From: Sulfurimonas sp.
GTDB taxonomy: Bacteria > Campylobacterota > Campylobacteria > Campylobacterales > Sulfurimonadaceae
NCBI RefSeq assembly: GCF_028714655.1
Contig: NZ_JAQTLY010000009.1
Coordinates: 1-64,000 of the forward strand
Direction: 5' to 3'
DNA length: 64,000 nucleotides
Shown: positions 47,279 to 55,615 of the stretch, in pieces
How positions within the stretch are numbered: the first letter of the stretch is position 1
How the letters are laid out: every line of letters begins with the position of its first letter
Program-made: the position numbers and the translations under genes
The notes under the pieces: model-generated
The model's database searches: none
What the model was told of the DNA's origin: nothing
The model's input: only the letters and a program-made list of their open reading frames with translations

Positions 47279-49411
47279 ATGCCATCAACAACGACTTCTG
47301 CTATTGAGACGCTATTTCCGCATAATACCAAAAAGGGTTCCGTCGGTTTTGTTGGGGTAGAGGAGATCCTTAAGACGAAAGCTTTTTTTCCAAAAGTTGA
47401 CAATAATGATATTATTGAGTTGTGGCGGCTTTGTAAGGTTAATGATTTTAAAGCTGAAAATCTTGTTCGTCTCTCTACCATTGAGCAACAGGGGTTCAAA
47501 GTTGCTACAAAGGTTATTGGGGCAGGGCTGAATATTAAAGAGTATTCGGTTTATGAGAAAAAACATAGAGACGATATCACTTTGGATATTTCTAAAACTA
47601 CACTTCCCTTTCGCTTAAGCCGTGCTTATCAAAATAAGAACTTTAAATCATCGCAAGAGTTTTGTGAAAAAATAAAGGCTTCATATCTTAAAAACAGAGG
47701 GTTAAAGCTTATAAAAAGCGATTCAGATAAATCTTCGGTTGATTTTTACAATAAAAGCGTTTTTTACGCTTCGGGTTCCAAAGAAGAACTTGGCTCGATT
47801 TTGAGGGCTATCGTTCTTGCGGAGAGCTGTAAGACGCAAGAGAAGTATGAAGAGGCGATTAGCAGCAAAGCAAAAGGCGGGGTTTTAAAAACACAAATCG
47901 TTCTTGTTGCAAATGCTGTTTTATCCGCCGCAGGGCTTGATGAGCATAAATCAAAAGTTTCTGCTGATTTTCAAAAAAATCATATATGGGGGCGTGATAC
48001 TGCCGATGTTCACGCTAATGTCACGGCTCTTTGCAATGCGGTGAGCCGTGTGGTGTTTGTGAGTGATTTAGAGAGTTGCCTAGCTCAGGAATGGGCTAGG
48101 CAAGAGGATGAGAAAAAGCAATCATCTTTAAAAAGTGTTGATACGGTAGATTATAACTCTTTGTCTCAAGCTCTCAGTGATGAGCGTTCTCGTGTTATGG
48201 ATGCTATAAAATCAAGCATTGACATATCCGATGTAATTCGGGACTATGGAAATGTGGATATTCTTGGCGGGGGTGCAAAGCTTAAATCGCTTTGTGTCTC
48301 TCCTGATCACTCGGATACAAAACCTTCGCTTAGTATTTCTACGGCGAAAGGTGTTTGCCACTGTTTTTCGTGTGGCTTTGGCGGGGATCATATAAAAGTT
48401 GTTCAAGGTATCACAGGGATGGATTTTAAATCTACTGTCGATGATTTGGCGGCTAAATATAATATAAATACAAACTATGACTATATCAAGAGTCAATTTA
48501 AGGCAAACAACTCTAAGGATGAGTTTGTAAGCAGAATATTAATGAAATACAAAGAGAGTATTACCGATAAGGAGTATAACTCTCTACTTAGTTTGGATAT
48601 AGGCGGGTTAAAGGCTTTTGATATGAAAAAAGCCGAGGAGATGGAAAAATCGGTGGTTTATGGCATGAGAGAGCAGACGGCGGGAAATGCGACTGCGGGC
48701 GAGACGAATAAGGTATTAAAAAGTTATATACTTGATAGTTTGCCGCTGGAATCGAATGTGGAAGCGTTGAGATATATTCAAGAGGGGAGAGGGCTTTTAG
48801 AGTTTCCAAAAGAGCTTAAGGTTTTGAATTGCAAGCATAAAAGCGATGAAGGGAAGATTTCCTCTCATACGGTTGTCGGGTTTGTCAATTCAAAGGGCGG
48901 GGTTGACGGTAAATATTTTTCAGGCGATACGGTGGCGCGCGCGAGAAGTTTTGGCGAAAAAGCGATTACAATCCTTAATGAGAAGAATTTATCTAAAGAG
49001 AATTGCAATTTTATTGTCGTTGAGAGTCAATGGGATTTGGTCGCTTTTTATAACGATAGTGTCGGAAAAAAAGTTTATGAGAACTCTGTTGCCGTTATTC
49101 TTAACGGAACGGGCGGAGCCGATGAGGCGAGGCTTTTTATCAATGAGCATAAAAGCCGATATTCGGGGTTGGTTGTTTTAAATCAAGCGGACGACCCAAA
49201 CCAAAAGGCCATGAACTCTATTATGTTCGGAAGCGGGATTACAAAGCATACACATATTTCCTATAGTGATGCAGAGGTTGAAGCTAAAACAGATGTGAAC
49301 GATTTGCTAAAAATAAGAGAGAAGATATCAGAGCGATTCAGCTCTAAACTTGATGGGTATGCAAGCGATGTTATTATTAAAAAGTCTGCGGGGCAGTATC
49401 AGAGGGTTTGA
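47279..49411 (+). CDS. Plasmid DNA primase (CHC2 zinc finger and Toprim)
   Basis: 710 residues. A novel N-terminal region (1-320) precedes a CHC2-type zinc motif: C-x-x-x-x-H in CVSPDH (about 339) and C-H-C-F-S-C in VCHCFSCG (about 361-366), with GGDHIKVVQ following as in DnaG. A Toprim-like region (about 575-640) has FIVVESQWD, AVILNGTGGAD and LNQADDPNQ. It would lay primers on the transferred single strand or at the plasmid origin. Conjugative plasmids commonly carry such a primase. It forms its own operon under operator 7. Confidence 0.8.
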   Translation: MPSTTTSAIETLFPHNTKKGSVGFVGVEEILKTKAFFPKVDNNDIIELWRLCKVNDFKAENLVRLSTIEQQGFKVATKVIGAGLNIKEYSVYEKKHRDDITLDISKTTLPFRLSRAYQNKNFKSSQEFCEKIKASYLKNRGLKLIKSDSDKSSVDFYNKSVFYASGSKEELGSILRAIVLAESCKTQEKYEEAISSKAKGGVLKTQIVLVANAVLSAAGLDEHKSKVSADFQKNHIWGRDTADVHANVTALCNAVSRVVFVSDLESCLAQEWARQEDEKKQSSLKSVDTVDYNSLSQALSDERSRVMDAIKSSIDISDVIRDYGNVDILGGGAKLKSLCVSPDHSDTKPSLSISTAKGVCHCFSCGFGGDHIKVVQGITGMDFKSTVDDLAAKYNINTNYDYIKSQFKANNSKDEFVSRILMKYKESITDKEYNSLLSLDIGGLKAFDMKKAEEMEKSVVYGMREQTAGNATAGETNKVLKSYILDSLPLESNVEALRYIQEGRGLLEFPKELKVLNCKHKSDEGKISSHTVVGFVNSKGGVDGKYFSGDTVARARSFGEKAITILNEKNLSKENCNFIVVESQWDLVAFYNDSVGKKVYENSVAVILNGTGGADEARLFINEHKSRYSGLVVLNQADDPNQKAMNSIMFGSGITKHTHISYSDAEVEAKTDVNDLLKIREKISERFSSKLDGYASDVIIKKSAGQYQRV

Positions 49412-49550
49412 GCAAACAACACCTCTGATTTCTTGAGGCGATGCGTTCGCTGTGCACATCCCATAGCGGGATGTTCTATGTATAAACAAACAGGAAGTCT
49501 TTTTTTAAAAAAAGATATTCCTCCGCTTCTCTTCAAGAAGCGTTGCTTAC
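49412..49550. repeat. Modular intergenic hairpin block A
   Basis: No gene. A CATCCC/GGGATG hairpin (about 49457-49473), then ATGTATAAACAAAC and a GGAAGTCTTTTTTT/AAAAAAAGATATTCC stem, then CGCTTCT-CTTCA-AGAAGCG. From 49492 to 49582 the DNA is nearly identical to 60350-60440, including the operator. Confidence 0.7.
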
Positions 49551-49583
49551 TTAAGTTTAAATTTATTATACTTTTATTATAAT
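49551..49583 (+). promoter_or_regulatory. Regulon operator/promoter 8
   Basis: CTTAAG at 49551, ATTATACT at 49565-49572 and ATTATAAT at 49576-49583. It differs from the others by a leader of about 220 bp before the first gene at 49804. Confidence 0.8.
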
Positions 49584-49803
49584 AAATTCTTAGTTAGTCG
49601 GGAATTCTTGGTTTAGGTTTCTGCTATCTCTTTGGCGGAATTGAGTCTTTTACCGTGTGACGGATTTTTTTATCGTCCGCACGGTTATGTTAATTAGAGA
49701 TTATAATTATAGGGATATACGCCTTAGTTATTACTTAAATAGTGATATATTAAGACGGAATTGCTATTTTTATTTTAAATTTACAAAATTGGAGTAAGGT
49801 GAA
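49584..49803 (+). other. Long leader between operator 8 and the next gene
   Basis: 220 bases without a gene. An ACCGTG...CACGGT inverted repeat with a T-rich tip lies at about 49650-49687. A second AT-rich -10-like stretch (GATTATAATTATAGG, about 49698) could be another promoter. No riboswitch class is recognised. Confidence 0.4.
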
Positions 49804-50247
49804 ATGAAGAAAATAATATTTTGGTTGACGGTGTTGATGACAACTTCCGTTTTTGCGGCAACTGGGACAGAAGATATGCTTGCTAGTCTTGGCGAGTCGG
49901 GCGGAGCGGCAGGCGGAGCGGTCGGGATTGGTATGGTGCATGCGATGTTTTGGATACCAATACTTGTTTTTTTCACAATAGCTGGTGGTGTTGTCTTTTT
50001 TTATATAAAACAGTTTAAGCAAAAAGATGACGGTCTTTTTAAAACAATTTTGGCAGGGGTTTTTGGTGTAGTTCTAGGTATCCTAGCATATACAGCAACC
50101 CTTAAACTGATTGACGGGTTATTTGATTCAGAGGGCTGTGGTAAAGAGGTTGTGAGAGCATATCTTAAAGATTCAATTAATAAAGGTCTTAACCCTTCAG
50201 CTCAATTTGGAAGCAATATTCGTTCTGTTTCTTGTATGAGCCACTAA
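49804..50247 (+). CDS. Exported membrane protein, pilin-like topology
   Basis: Signal peptide (MKKIIFWLTVLMTTSVFAAT), a Gly/Ala-rich stretch (GESGGAAGGAVGIGM), and two hydrophobic segments (about 47-70 and 80-100), then a soluble tail with two Cys (EGCGKEV, SVSCMSH). A short exported protein with two helices matches TraA/VirB2-type pilins and small channel subunits in topology only. GGAGTAAGG is a good ribosome binding site. Confidence 0.5.
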   Translation: MKKIIFWLTVLMTTSVFAATGTEDMLASLGESGGAAGGAVGIGMVHAMFWIPILVFFTIAGGVVFFYIKQFKQKDDGLFKTILAGVFGVVLGILAYTATLKLIDGLFDSEGCGKEVVRAYLKDSINKGLNPSAQFGSNIRSVSCMSH

Positions 50248-50251
50248 GGTT

Positions 50252-50791
50252 ATGGAAAAAAAAGAGATGGCGAGACAGGTAAGTTGCTATTTAAGCGATC
50301 AGCTTAAGCAGGCGCTTGAACGCGAGGCAATTGATTTTAAGTCTCAGGGTAATGAAAATAGAGACTCCATTAATAAAAATATGATTTTCATAATAGAGGC
50401 TTTTCTTGATGAATATTTTGATGACATGGACGCGGTTAGTAAAAAATTTGTTGAAATTCTTTCAAAGGATTTTAATGAGATTGTTTCAAAGGACATATCA
50501 AGGGTTTTAGATGTTATCGTAAAGCCCTATCCTTTGAAATATACTGATGCGTTTTCAAATAGATTTGAAGAGTTTAGGCTTAAATTGCAGAAACACTTTA
50601 ATATAAAAATTAGCAAGATGAATCTTTATAATTTTATTCTTTTGGATTACTATATAAAAAATAAAGTCCAAATCGCAAAAAAAGAGTTGCTTTTTTGGAT
50701 GCAGGACTATTTTGGTAAATCTAAATCAGTTCTTGATTTTAAAGATATCTTACAGATGTTTAATGAATGGGCAAAAGAGGAGATGAAATGA
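50252..50791 (+). CDS. Ribbon-helix-helix protein, candidate regulon regulator
   Basis: The N-terminal 55 residues fit the ribbon-helix-helix fold: strand ARQVSCYLSDQL, helix KQALEREAIDF, a turn, and a second helix with the typical S-I-N-K-N-x-x-F-I-I-E-A-F-L spacing. RHH dimers bind tandem palindromes about one helical turn apart, which is exactly the arrangement of the operators in this region. The remaining 120 residues are helical and could be an effector or partner domain. A ParA-like ATPase gene follows with an ATGA overlap, so a ParG-like partition role is the alternative. Confidence 0.6.
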   Translation: MEKKEMARQVSCYLSDQLKQALEREAIDFKSQGNENRDSINKNMIFIIEAFLDEYFDDMDAVSKKFVEILSKDFNEIVSKDISRVLDVIVKPYPLKYTDAFSNRFEEFRLKLQKHFNIKISKMNLYNFILLDYYIKNKVQIAKKELLFWMQDYFGKSKSVLDFKDILQMFNEWAKEEMK

Positions 50792-51702
50792 GAGATATAA
50801 ATAAAAGCGTTTTTGTCGTTTTAAGCTCTAAGGGTGGAGCGGGGAAGACGACTGCGGCGACGCAATTTTTAATTCCTTATCTGCATGGTGTGCGAGGAGA
50901 AGGAGCTGTGCTACCGAAACTCTATGAGGTGGATGTAAAAAATAATGCTTCGCAAGGGCTTAGCGAATCTAAGCTTTTTCATGTAGAGCTGATAAAAGAT
51001 TCACTTAAAGAGCTTGAGAATGTGATTGTTAAAGAGTCAGCTAACTTTATGAGAGACTATCCAATCATCTTTGATGTCGGGGTGGGGGAATTTGATAACG
51101 CTTTTAAAGCGTTTGCAGATGTTTTTGACGAGGGGGTAACTTATATACTACCCACAAAAACAAGTGAAGCGGATTTTGGAAACACTTTTGACTCAATCAG
51201 AAGAATAAAAGCTGCTGACTCAGCGGCGGAGTTTATTGTTGTATGTTCCGACTCAAAGCATGGAGCGGATGAGATTGAATTTTTAAAAGATGAATTTGGT
51301 TTGGTTTTTGGGACTTGGTTTAATCCAAAGACTCGAAAACCTTTTGTGCCTTTATTTAAACAAGCGAATATCCCCGAGAGATTTGTTGTTGTTAAAAGCT
51401 CGGAGTTGTTTGATAAAACGACTACGAGTTATAAAACTACTGTTTATGAGGCGGCTCTTGAGGGGTTGGCGATAAAAGGGTTTTTACAGGATAAAAACTC
51501 GACTGAGCCGCATGCGATTGATAAAGCAATCGCTGATGTTAAAAACAAAGGCGTTTTAGAGAGCGATCCTAAAAAGCGGGATGAGCTTTTGGGCGAGTCG
51601 GAGTTTTTAAGAAAGACTCGCCGTCACTATCTGAATTGTGCTAACTATCATGACAATTTCTTGGCTCCATCATTTAGGGAGTTTTCTAAGCTTTTGTCTT
51701 AG
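50788..51702 (+). CDS. ParA/MinD-family ATPase (second)
   Basis: ATG 50788 overlaps the previous stop (ATGA) with AAAGAGGAG upstream. Deviant Walker A SSKGGAGKTT (about 14-23), Walker A' region LYEVDVKNN and IIFDVGVGE (about 92-100). The usual DxDxQ is replaced by DVKNN. It is more like the TraL/VirC1-type ATPases of conjugative plasmids than the operon ParA at 14651. With the RHH protein it may place the relaxosome or pilus, or act in partition. Confidence 0.75.
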   Translation: MRDINKSVFVVLSSKGGAGKTTAATQFLIPYLHGVRGEGAVLPKLYEVDVKNNASQGLSESKLFHVELIKDSLKELENVIVKESANFMRDYPIIFDVGVGEFDNAFKAFADVFDEGVTYILPTKTSEADFGNTFDSIRRIKAADSAAEFIVVCSDSKHGADEIEFLKDEFGLVFGTWFNPKTRKPFVPLFKQANIPERFVVVKSSELFDKTTTSYKTTVYEAALEGLAIKGFLQDKNSTEPHAIDKAIADVKNKGVLESDPKKRDELLGESEFLRKTRRHYLNCANYHDNFLAPSFREFSKLLS

Positions 51703-52008
51703 CACCCGTTTCGTAAACCCTCGCCATTTATGGCGGGGTGGTTCACAAATTCTCACATATAGTTATTAAAAACGGGCTCGTACACTTATTTGGCGTGCAG
51801 GTCTGGTAGCCAACGAGCTAACTTCTTCTTTTTTCCTTTGCTCCGCTTGTGTTTTTTTGGGCAGGCGGTGGCTTATTTTCTTTTTAATATCTTTCCAAAG
51901 TCCTAGAGATGCTTTCCTTGCGGGACTGCGTATTCGCCATCCACATCATATTAAGCGATGTTCTCTGCATAAGCAAGCAATCTCTCTAATTCTTAGAGAG
52001 ATTGCTTG
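51703..52008. other. Intergenic region with three hairpins
   Basis: No gene over 306 bases. A CCTCGCCAT/ATGGCGGGG hairpin (about 51718-51737) right after the ATPase gene is a probable terminator. A CGCCATCCACATC...GCGATG module follows (about 51934-51962). A perfect 20-bp stem with 3-base loop (51970-52012) runs into the CTTAAG of operator 9. Confidence 0.65.
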
Positions 52009-52012
52009 CTTA
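51970..52012 (+). terminator. 20-bp perfect hairpin abutting operator 9
   Basis: TAAGCAAGCAATCTCTCTAA (51970-51989) pairs perfectly with 51993-52012, with loop TTC. There is no T-run. The right arm ends in CTTA of the CTTAAG box, so hairpin and operator are physically joined. Confidence 0.7.
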
Positions 52013-52042
52013 AGGAAAAATTTATTATATATTTATTATAAT
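52009..52042 (+). promoter_or_regulatory. Regulon operator/promoter 9
   Basis: CTTAAG at 52009, ATTATATA at 52024-52031 and ATTATAAT at 52035-52042, 31 bp before the secretin gene. Confidence 0.8.
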
Positions 52043-52072
52043 TATCGAGATTTATACTAAAAGGAAAAAAAG

Positions 52073-53869
52073 ATGACTAGAGTCTCACTTGGTGTTACAT
52101 ATCTTGTCACTGCCGCTTTGGTTTTGGGCGGGTGTAGCACAACCAAACGGATGGAGAGTTATTCAGCGGATGTCGTTAAGGATAATAATGTCTCATCTGT
52201 CACAAAAAGCAATCTTGAAAGTGAGTTTAAAGAAATAATTGTTACACCGACCGAGGTGGATATTTCTACTCCCAAGACAATCAAGAGCGTCTTGAGGGAA
52301 CTTCAAGATATAGACAGCAAGATATACATGCTTGATAGCGGCTCTAAAAATATGGAGATTCCGATTAATAAAAGATTTAAAATTAAATCTTTGGAAGATT
52401 TGAAATCTTATCTTTCAACAACTACGGATTATACCGTGGAAGTTGCAAGCAATAAATTTAGAGTCGATTTGCCTAAGATGATTAGAATCATTCATAAAAA
52501 CTCTGTTTTGCAAAATATTGTAAAACAATCAATTCCTCTTAGTATTGTTTCGCAAAACTCCCACATGACGGCAAAAGATGCTCTTGTTGCCGTTTCAAAG
52601 GAGACTAAATTTTCTCTTATTTTTAAATATGCAAATTTAGCTAATGCAAAAACCTCACTTGATGCACTCTCAGGGCAAGGTGTTTCAAATTTTGGCGGGG
52701 CGGGGGGGCAAAATTTGAATGTGGGGATTTTTGATAATGCCATCATCAATTTTCAAGGCAATAATTTAGCCGACTTTTTCTCATATATCGAAAACAGCTT
52801 TGATGTTTATGTCGATGTTGACTATGAGAAAAAGCAGATCGTCATATCGCAGATAAAAGCTAACTTTTTAAAACTAGCACTCAGTGATGTCTTTATAGAA
52901 TCTAAAGAGTCGCAAACTACGGGTAGTAATGATAATAAGAGCGGGGGGAAGCTTACTACATCTAATATTTATATTAAGATGTATAAGGAGCTTGAAAATA
53001 AACTTAATGCGGTGTTCGGTTTAAGCAGCGGGGCGACCACTGGTGCGGCACAAGCTACAAATGAGTATTATAAAATAGATTCAAACAACGGCGAAGCGTT
53101 GATTGTGGCAGGGAGAGAGAAATTAGAGAGAGCGAGAGAGGTCATAAACAGTTTTAATGAGAATTACTCCAAGAGTGTTTATGTAGATTTTAGAATATAT
53201 GAAGTGCTTGTCTATAATGACAATCGCCTTGGAAGTAAAATCTCCGGCAGCAGTGGCAGATTTAATATGAATCTAAACAGCGAGGCTTCGTCTGTTTTAG
53301 ATTTTACCCGTACTACAGGGACACTTACACTTAATACTTTTATAGATTCACTCCATAAGTATGGGCATGTAATAAAGGGTTATAGGGTTTCGTCAAGAAT
53401 GACAAATAATATCCCAAAATCGTTGCAGCTTACTACTATGGATGAATATGTAAGCAGAATAACCGATAATACAACTACCGCTACGGGAGTGACGAATACG
53501 CAGATAAGCAACGAGACTACCACTCTTATCTATGGTAAGACTATTACAATGAAACCGTCAGTTTTCTCTGATAGTTGCGCCATTGAAATTGATTTTCAGG
53601 CAACGGGCAAGCCGTCGCTGCAAACAAGAAATCTAGGCAATAATCAGATAGAGATTGCGACTAACAAGACGAACGATATCTATCGTGATATCGTTCGTCT
53701 GAGAAATAACGAAACGGTTATTGTAAATACCATTCAAGATTCAATGGCGGCGAGTGAATACTCAGGGGTCGTGCCGATTGAAAATTTTATTATCGGCGGG
53801 ACGAGTGATAAATCGTTTCTTAAGAGAGAGACGATTTATATAATTTCATTAAAAGGGGTTTCAGATTGA
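52073..53869 (+). CDS. PilN-type lipoprotein secretin of the type IVb pilus
   Basis: 598 residues with lipobox LVLGGC (Cys21). N-terminal domains (about 90-290) carry the STN-like patch FKIKSLEDLKSYLSTTTDYT. The C-terminal half is the secretin channel: VYVDFRIYEVLVYND, a beta-barrel region with GKTITMKPSVF, and the final VPIENFIIGGTSDKSFLKRETIYIIS, shown in outline, with V/I-P-x-x-x-x-I-x-G and a closing strand typical of PilN/GspD. It forms the outer-membrane pore for the thin pilus. First gene of the pilus operon. Confidence 0.85.
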   Translation: MTRVSLGVTYLVTAALVLGGCSTTKRMESYSADVVKDNNVSSVTKSNLESEFKEIIVTPTEVDISTPKTIKSVLRELQDIDSKIYMLDSGSKNMEIPINKRFKIKSLEDLKSYLSTTTDYTVEVASNKFRVDLPKMIRIIHKNSVLQNIVKQSIPLSIVSQNSHMTAKDALVAVSKETKFSLIFKYANLANAKTSLDALSGQGVSNFGGAGGQNLNVGIFDNAIINFQGNNLADFFSYIENSFDVYVDVDYEKKQIVISQIKANFLKLALSDVFIESKESQTTGSNDNKSGGKLTTSNIYIKMYKELENKLNAVFGLSSGATTGAAQATNEYYKIDSNNGEALIVAGREKLERAREVINSFNENYSKSVYVDFRIYEVLVYNDNRLGSKISGSSGRFNMNLNSEASSVLDFTRTTGTLTLNTFIDSLHKYGHVIKGYRVSSRMTNNIPKSLQLTTMDEYVSRITDNTTTATGVTNTQISNETTTLIYGKTITMKPSVFSDSCAIEIDFQATGKPSLQTRNLGNNQIEIATNKTNDIYRDIVRLRNNETVIVNTIQDSMAASEYSGVVPIENFIIGGTSDKSFLKRETIYIISLKGVSD

Positions 53870-54297
53870 AAGGTTTTGAGTTGAATAAGGGGGAAAGATT
53901 TTCGCATTTGCTGAAATCTTTTACCATCGGGGATATAGGGATGATAGATAAGTTTTTCTCCTTTGCCGTTTATACGGATAGGAAAATAAATCCCCAAGAG
54001 TATGATGCGTTTATAAAAATACTCGCCGAGTTTTTTAAAACAAACGGCATCGAGGATACGGAGAAGTTTAAATATATCGTTGAGCAGGTTGCTCTCAATC
54101 TTGAAAATTACGCTAAAAATTTTCAAAATTATATTGAAGACAAGAATTTAGTTCTTAAGTTTATCTCCGACAACAAAAGAGATGATATCGCACGAGCGAT
54201 CTACTCTATTTATGTCGGGGATGGGGAGCTTTCCAAAGAGGAGAGCGATGTGGTGCAGTATTTTGTCGATAATTTGAATATTCAATTTGAGGAGTAG
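53866..54297 (+). CDS. Small acidic TerB-like protein
   Basis: The start is TTG overlapping the secretin stop (ATTGA). The 143-residue product is helical and acidic. A stretch FFSFAVYTDRKINPQEYDAF and IARAIYSIYVGDGELSKEES shows paired D/G-containing helical hairpins that resemble TerB-like modules. It has no membrane segment. Its role in the pilus operon is unknown. Confidence 0.5.
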   Translation: MKGFELNKGERFSHLLKSFTIGDIGMIDKFFSFAVYTDRKINPQEYDAFIKILAEFFKTNGIEDTEKFKYIVEQVALNLENYAKNFQNYIEDKNLVLKFISDNKRDDIARAIYSIYVGDGELSKEESDVVQYFVDNLNIQFEE

Positions 54298-54300
54298 AAA

Positions 54301-54918
54301 ATGGGTAGAAATAGTTTAAAAAGAAATAGAAAAATGAGCGGTGGCTTTACTATGATAGAGCTTATCTTTGTTGTTGCTGTTATGGCGGTTTTATTCGCCG
54401 GAGTTGTTAAGATGGTTACATCGCAAAGTGATACAATCGATGTTAATAAGGCGATATCGCAGATTAACTCGGATGTGGCTACGGCGACAGCGCAGTATAA
54501 AAAAGATTACTATCTTGCTACTGAAAAATACGCCGTTTTAAATGCGGAAGTTTTACAGGCTTATCTGCCTAATCCGTCCGACTATACGCTGACGGGTGCG
54601 GGAAATGCAAGCAAACTAAATCATACAAAGTTTCCGGGCTACTATTTTCAAGTTTTGCCGGACATACACAATGCGACGAATGATTTAAGATACAAAATTT
54701 ACTTTGACGGCTCAGAAGCAAAGACAACAAAGGTACTAAGCGATCAAAAAGCGCAGCAGATAGAGTCGATGGTTGCGAACTATTTTCAAAGCCTTTATCC
54801 TACCGCATCTAGCCAAATTGCAGGCGGAAGTACGGCGATTGGAGCGGCAAACACGAATGTTACCGCATCGGTTATTGATAACGATTTAAAAATCGCCGTG
54901 GGTAAATGCGGGTTTTAA
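54301..54918 (+). CDS. Major type IVb prepilin (PilS-like)
   Basis: A basic leader of 15 residues ends in GG before FTMIELIFVVAVMAVLF, the class III signal: cleavage after Gly by prepilin peptidase and Glu at +5. AGGAG precedes ATG 54301; an internal ATG (MSGGF) would give a very short leader. The mature protein is about 190 residues, with Ala/Thr-rich C-terminal part and a terminal KCGF. A strong intrinsic terminator follows directly, as expected for a major subunit needing more message than downstream genes. Confidence 0.85.
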   Translation: MGRNSLKRNRKMSGGFTMIELIFVVAVMAVLFAGVVKMVTSQSDTIDVNKAISQINSDVATATAQYKKDYYLATEKYAVLNAEVLQAYLPNPSDYTLTGAGNASKLNHTKFPGYYFQVLPDIHNATNDLRYKIYFDGSEAKTTKVLSDQKAQQIESMVANYFQSLYPTASSQIAGGSTAIGAANTNVTASVIDNDLKIAVGKCGF

Positions 54919-54941
54919 TATAAGTTTGGATTTATTTGTCG

Positions 54942-54977
54942 GCACGGGGGTTGTTTTTAACCCCCGTGCTTTTATAT
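54942..54977 (+). terminator. Intrinsic terminator after the prepilin gene
   Basis: GCACGGGGGTT (54942-54952) pairs perfectly with AACCCCCGTGC (54959-54969), followed by TTTTATATTTT. It is the clearest rho-independent terminator of the window and lies inside the pilus operon. Confidence 0.88.
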
Positions 54978-54993
54978 TTTTAGGGAGATGGCG

Positions 54994-55614
54994 ATGAAAA
55001 AAATTTTATTGAGTGCAGTTTTGGTTTCTTTGGCTTTTGGCGAGGTTATTGATAAGGATAATATTCTTAATCAATTAAAAGAGCTTCAAAAAGCAAAAGC
55101 GGAACTCTCTAGGAGTGCGAATTCTCCTGAAGCTTTGAGAGAGAAAGAGGACGAAAAGCTGCGGGCTAAAAATATTGTTAAGGTTGGGCATTTGAAGAAA
55201 ATGGTCGGCTCTTTATCTTCTCTTGCAAGCGATGAGATTATAATTCCAGCGGGGAAGTTTTCGCAGACGGATATTAACGGCAAAAAAAGCTTTTTTATTT
55301 TTGAGCAAGATCTTCAAAATGCTATTTATCAAAACAGGGAGCTTCGACAAAGAAGCCAAAAGATAAGGCTTTTAGAAAAGCAGATAAATTTTCTCAGCGA
55401 GGACGCATTGCCGTCTGATATACAAAAAGTGGTTATGGATATGGAGCAGCTGCTACAATTTGGCTCGGGCAATAGTTTTATGTCCGGCACAACGAGTACA
55501 AATAGTACACAGAAGCCACTTATTGAGCTCAGAGAGGATGGGATTTATAAGGGCTATAAAATCCATGGTAATGAGAATGGAATAGTTCTTGAACCTATTG
55601 GCACGGTCGGCTAA
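54994..55614 (+). CDS. Exported PilP-like pilus assembly protein
   Basis: ATG 54994 lies 6 bases after AGGGAG and is preferred over ATG 54988, which abuts it. A signal peptide (MKKILLSAVLVSLAFGE) is followed by a helical region (about 15-60) and ends in a small beta domain (IELREDGIYKGYKIHGNENG). This order, helical linker then a compact HR-like domain, is that of PilP in type IVb systems, which links inner-membrane parts to the secretin. Assignment is by layout. Confidence 0.6.
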   Translation: MKKILLSAVLVSLAFGEVIDKDNILNQLKELQKAKAELSRSANSPEALREKEDEKLRAKNIVKVGHLKKMVGSLSSLASDEIIIPAGKFSQTDINGKKSFFIFEQDLQNAIYQNRELRQRSQKIRLLEKQINFLSEDALPSDIQKVVMDMEQLLQFGSGNSFMSGTTSTNSTQKPLIELREDGIYKGYKIHGNENGIVLEPIGTVG

Positions 55615-55615
55615 G

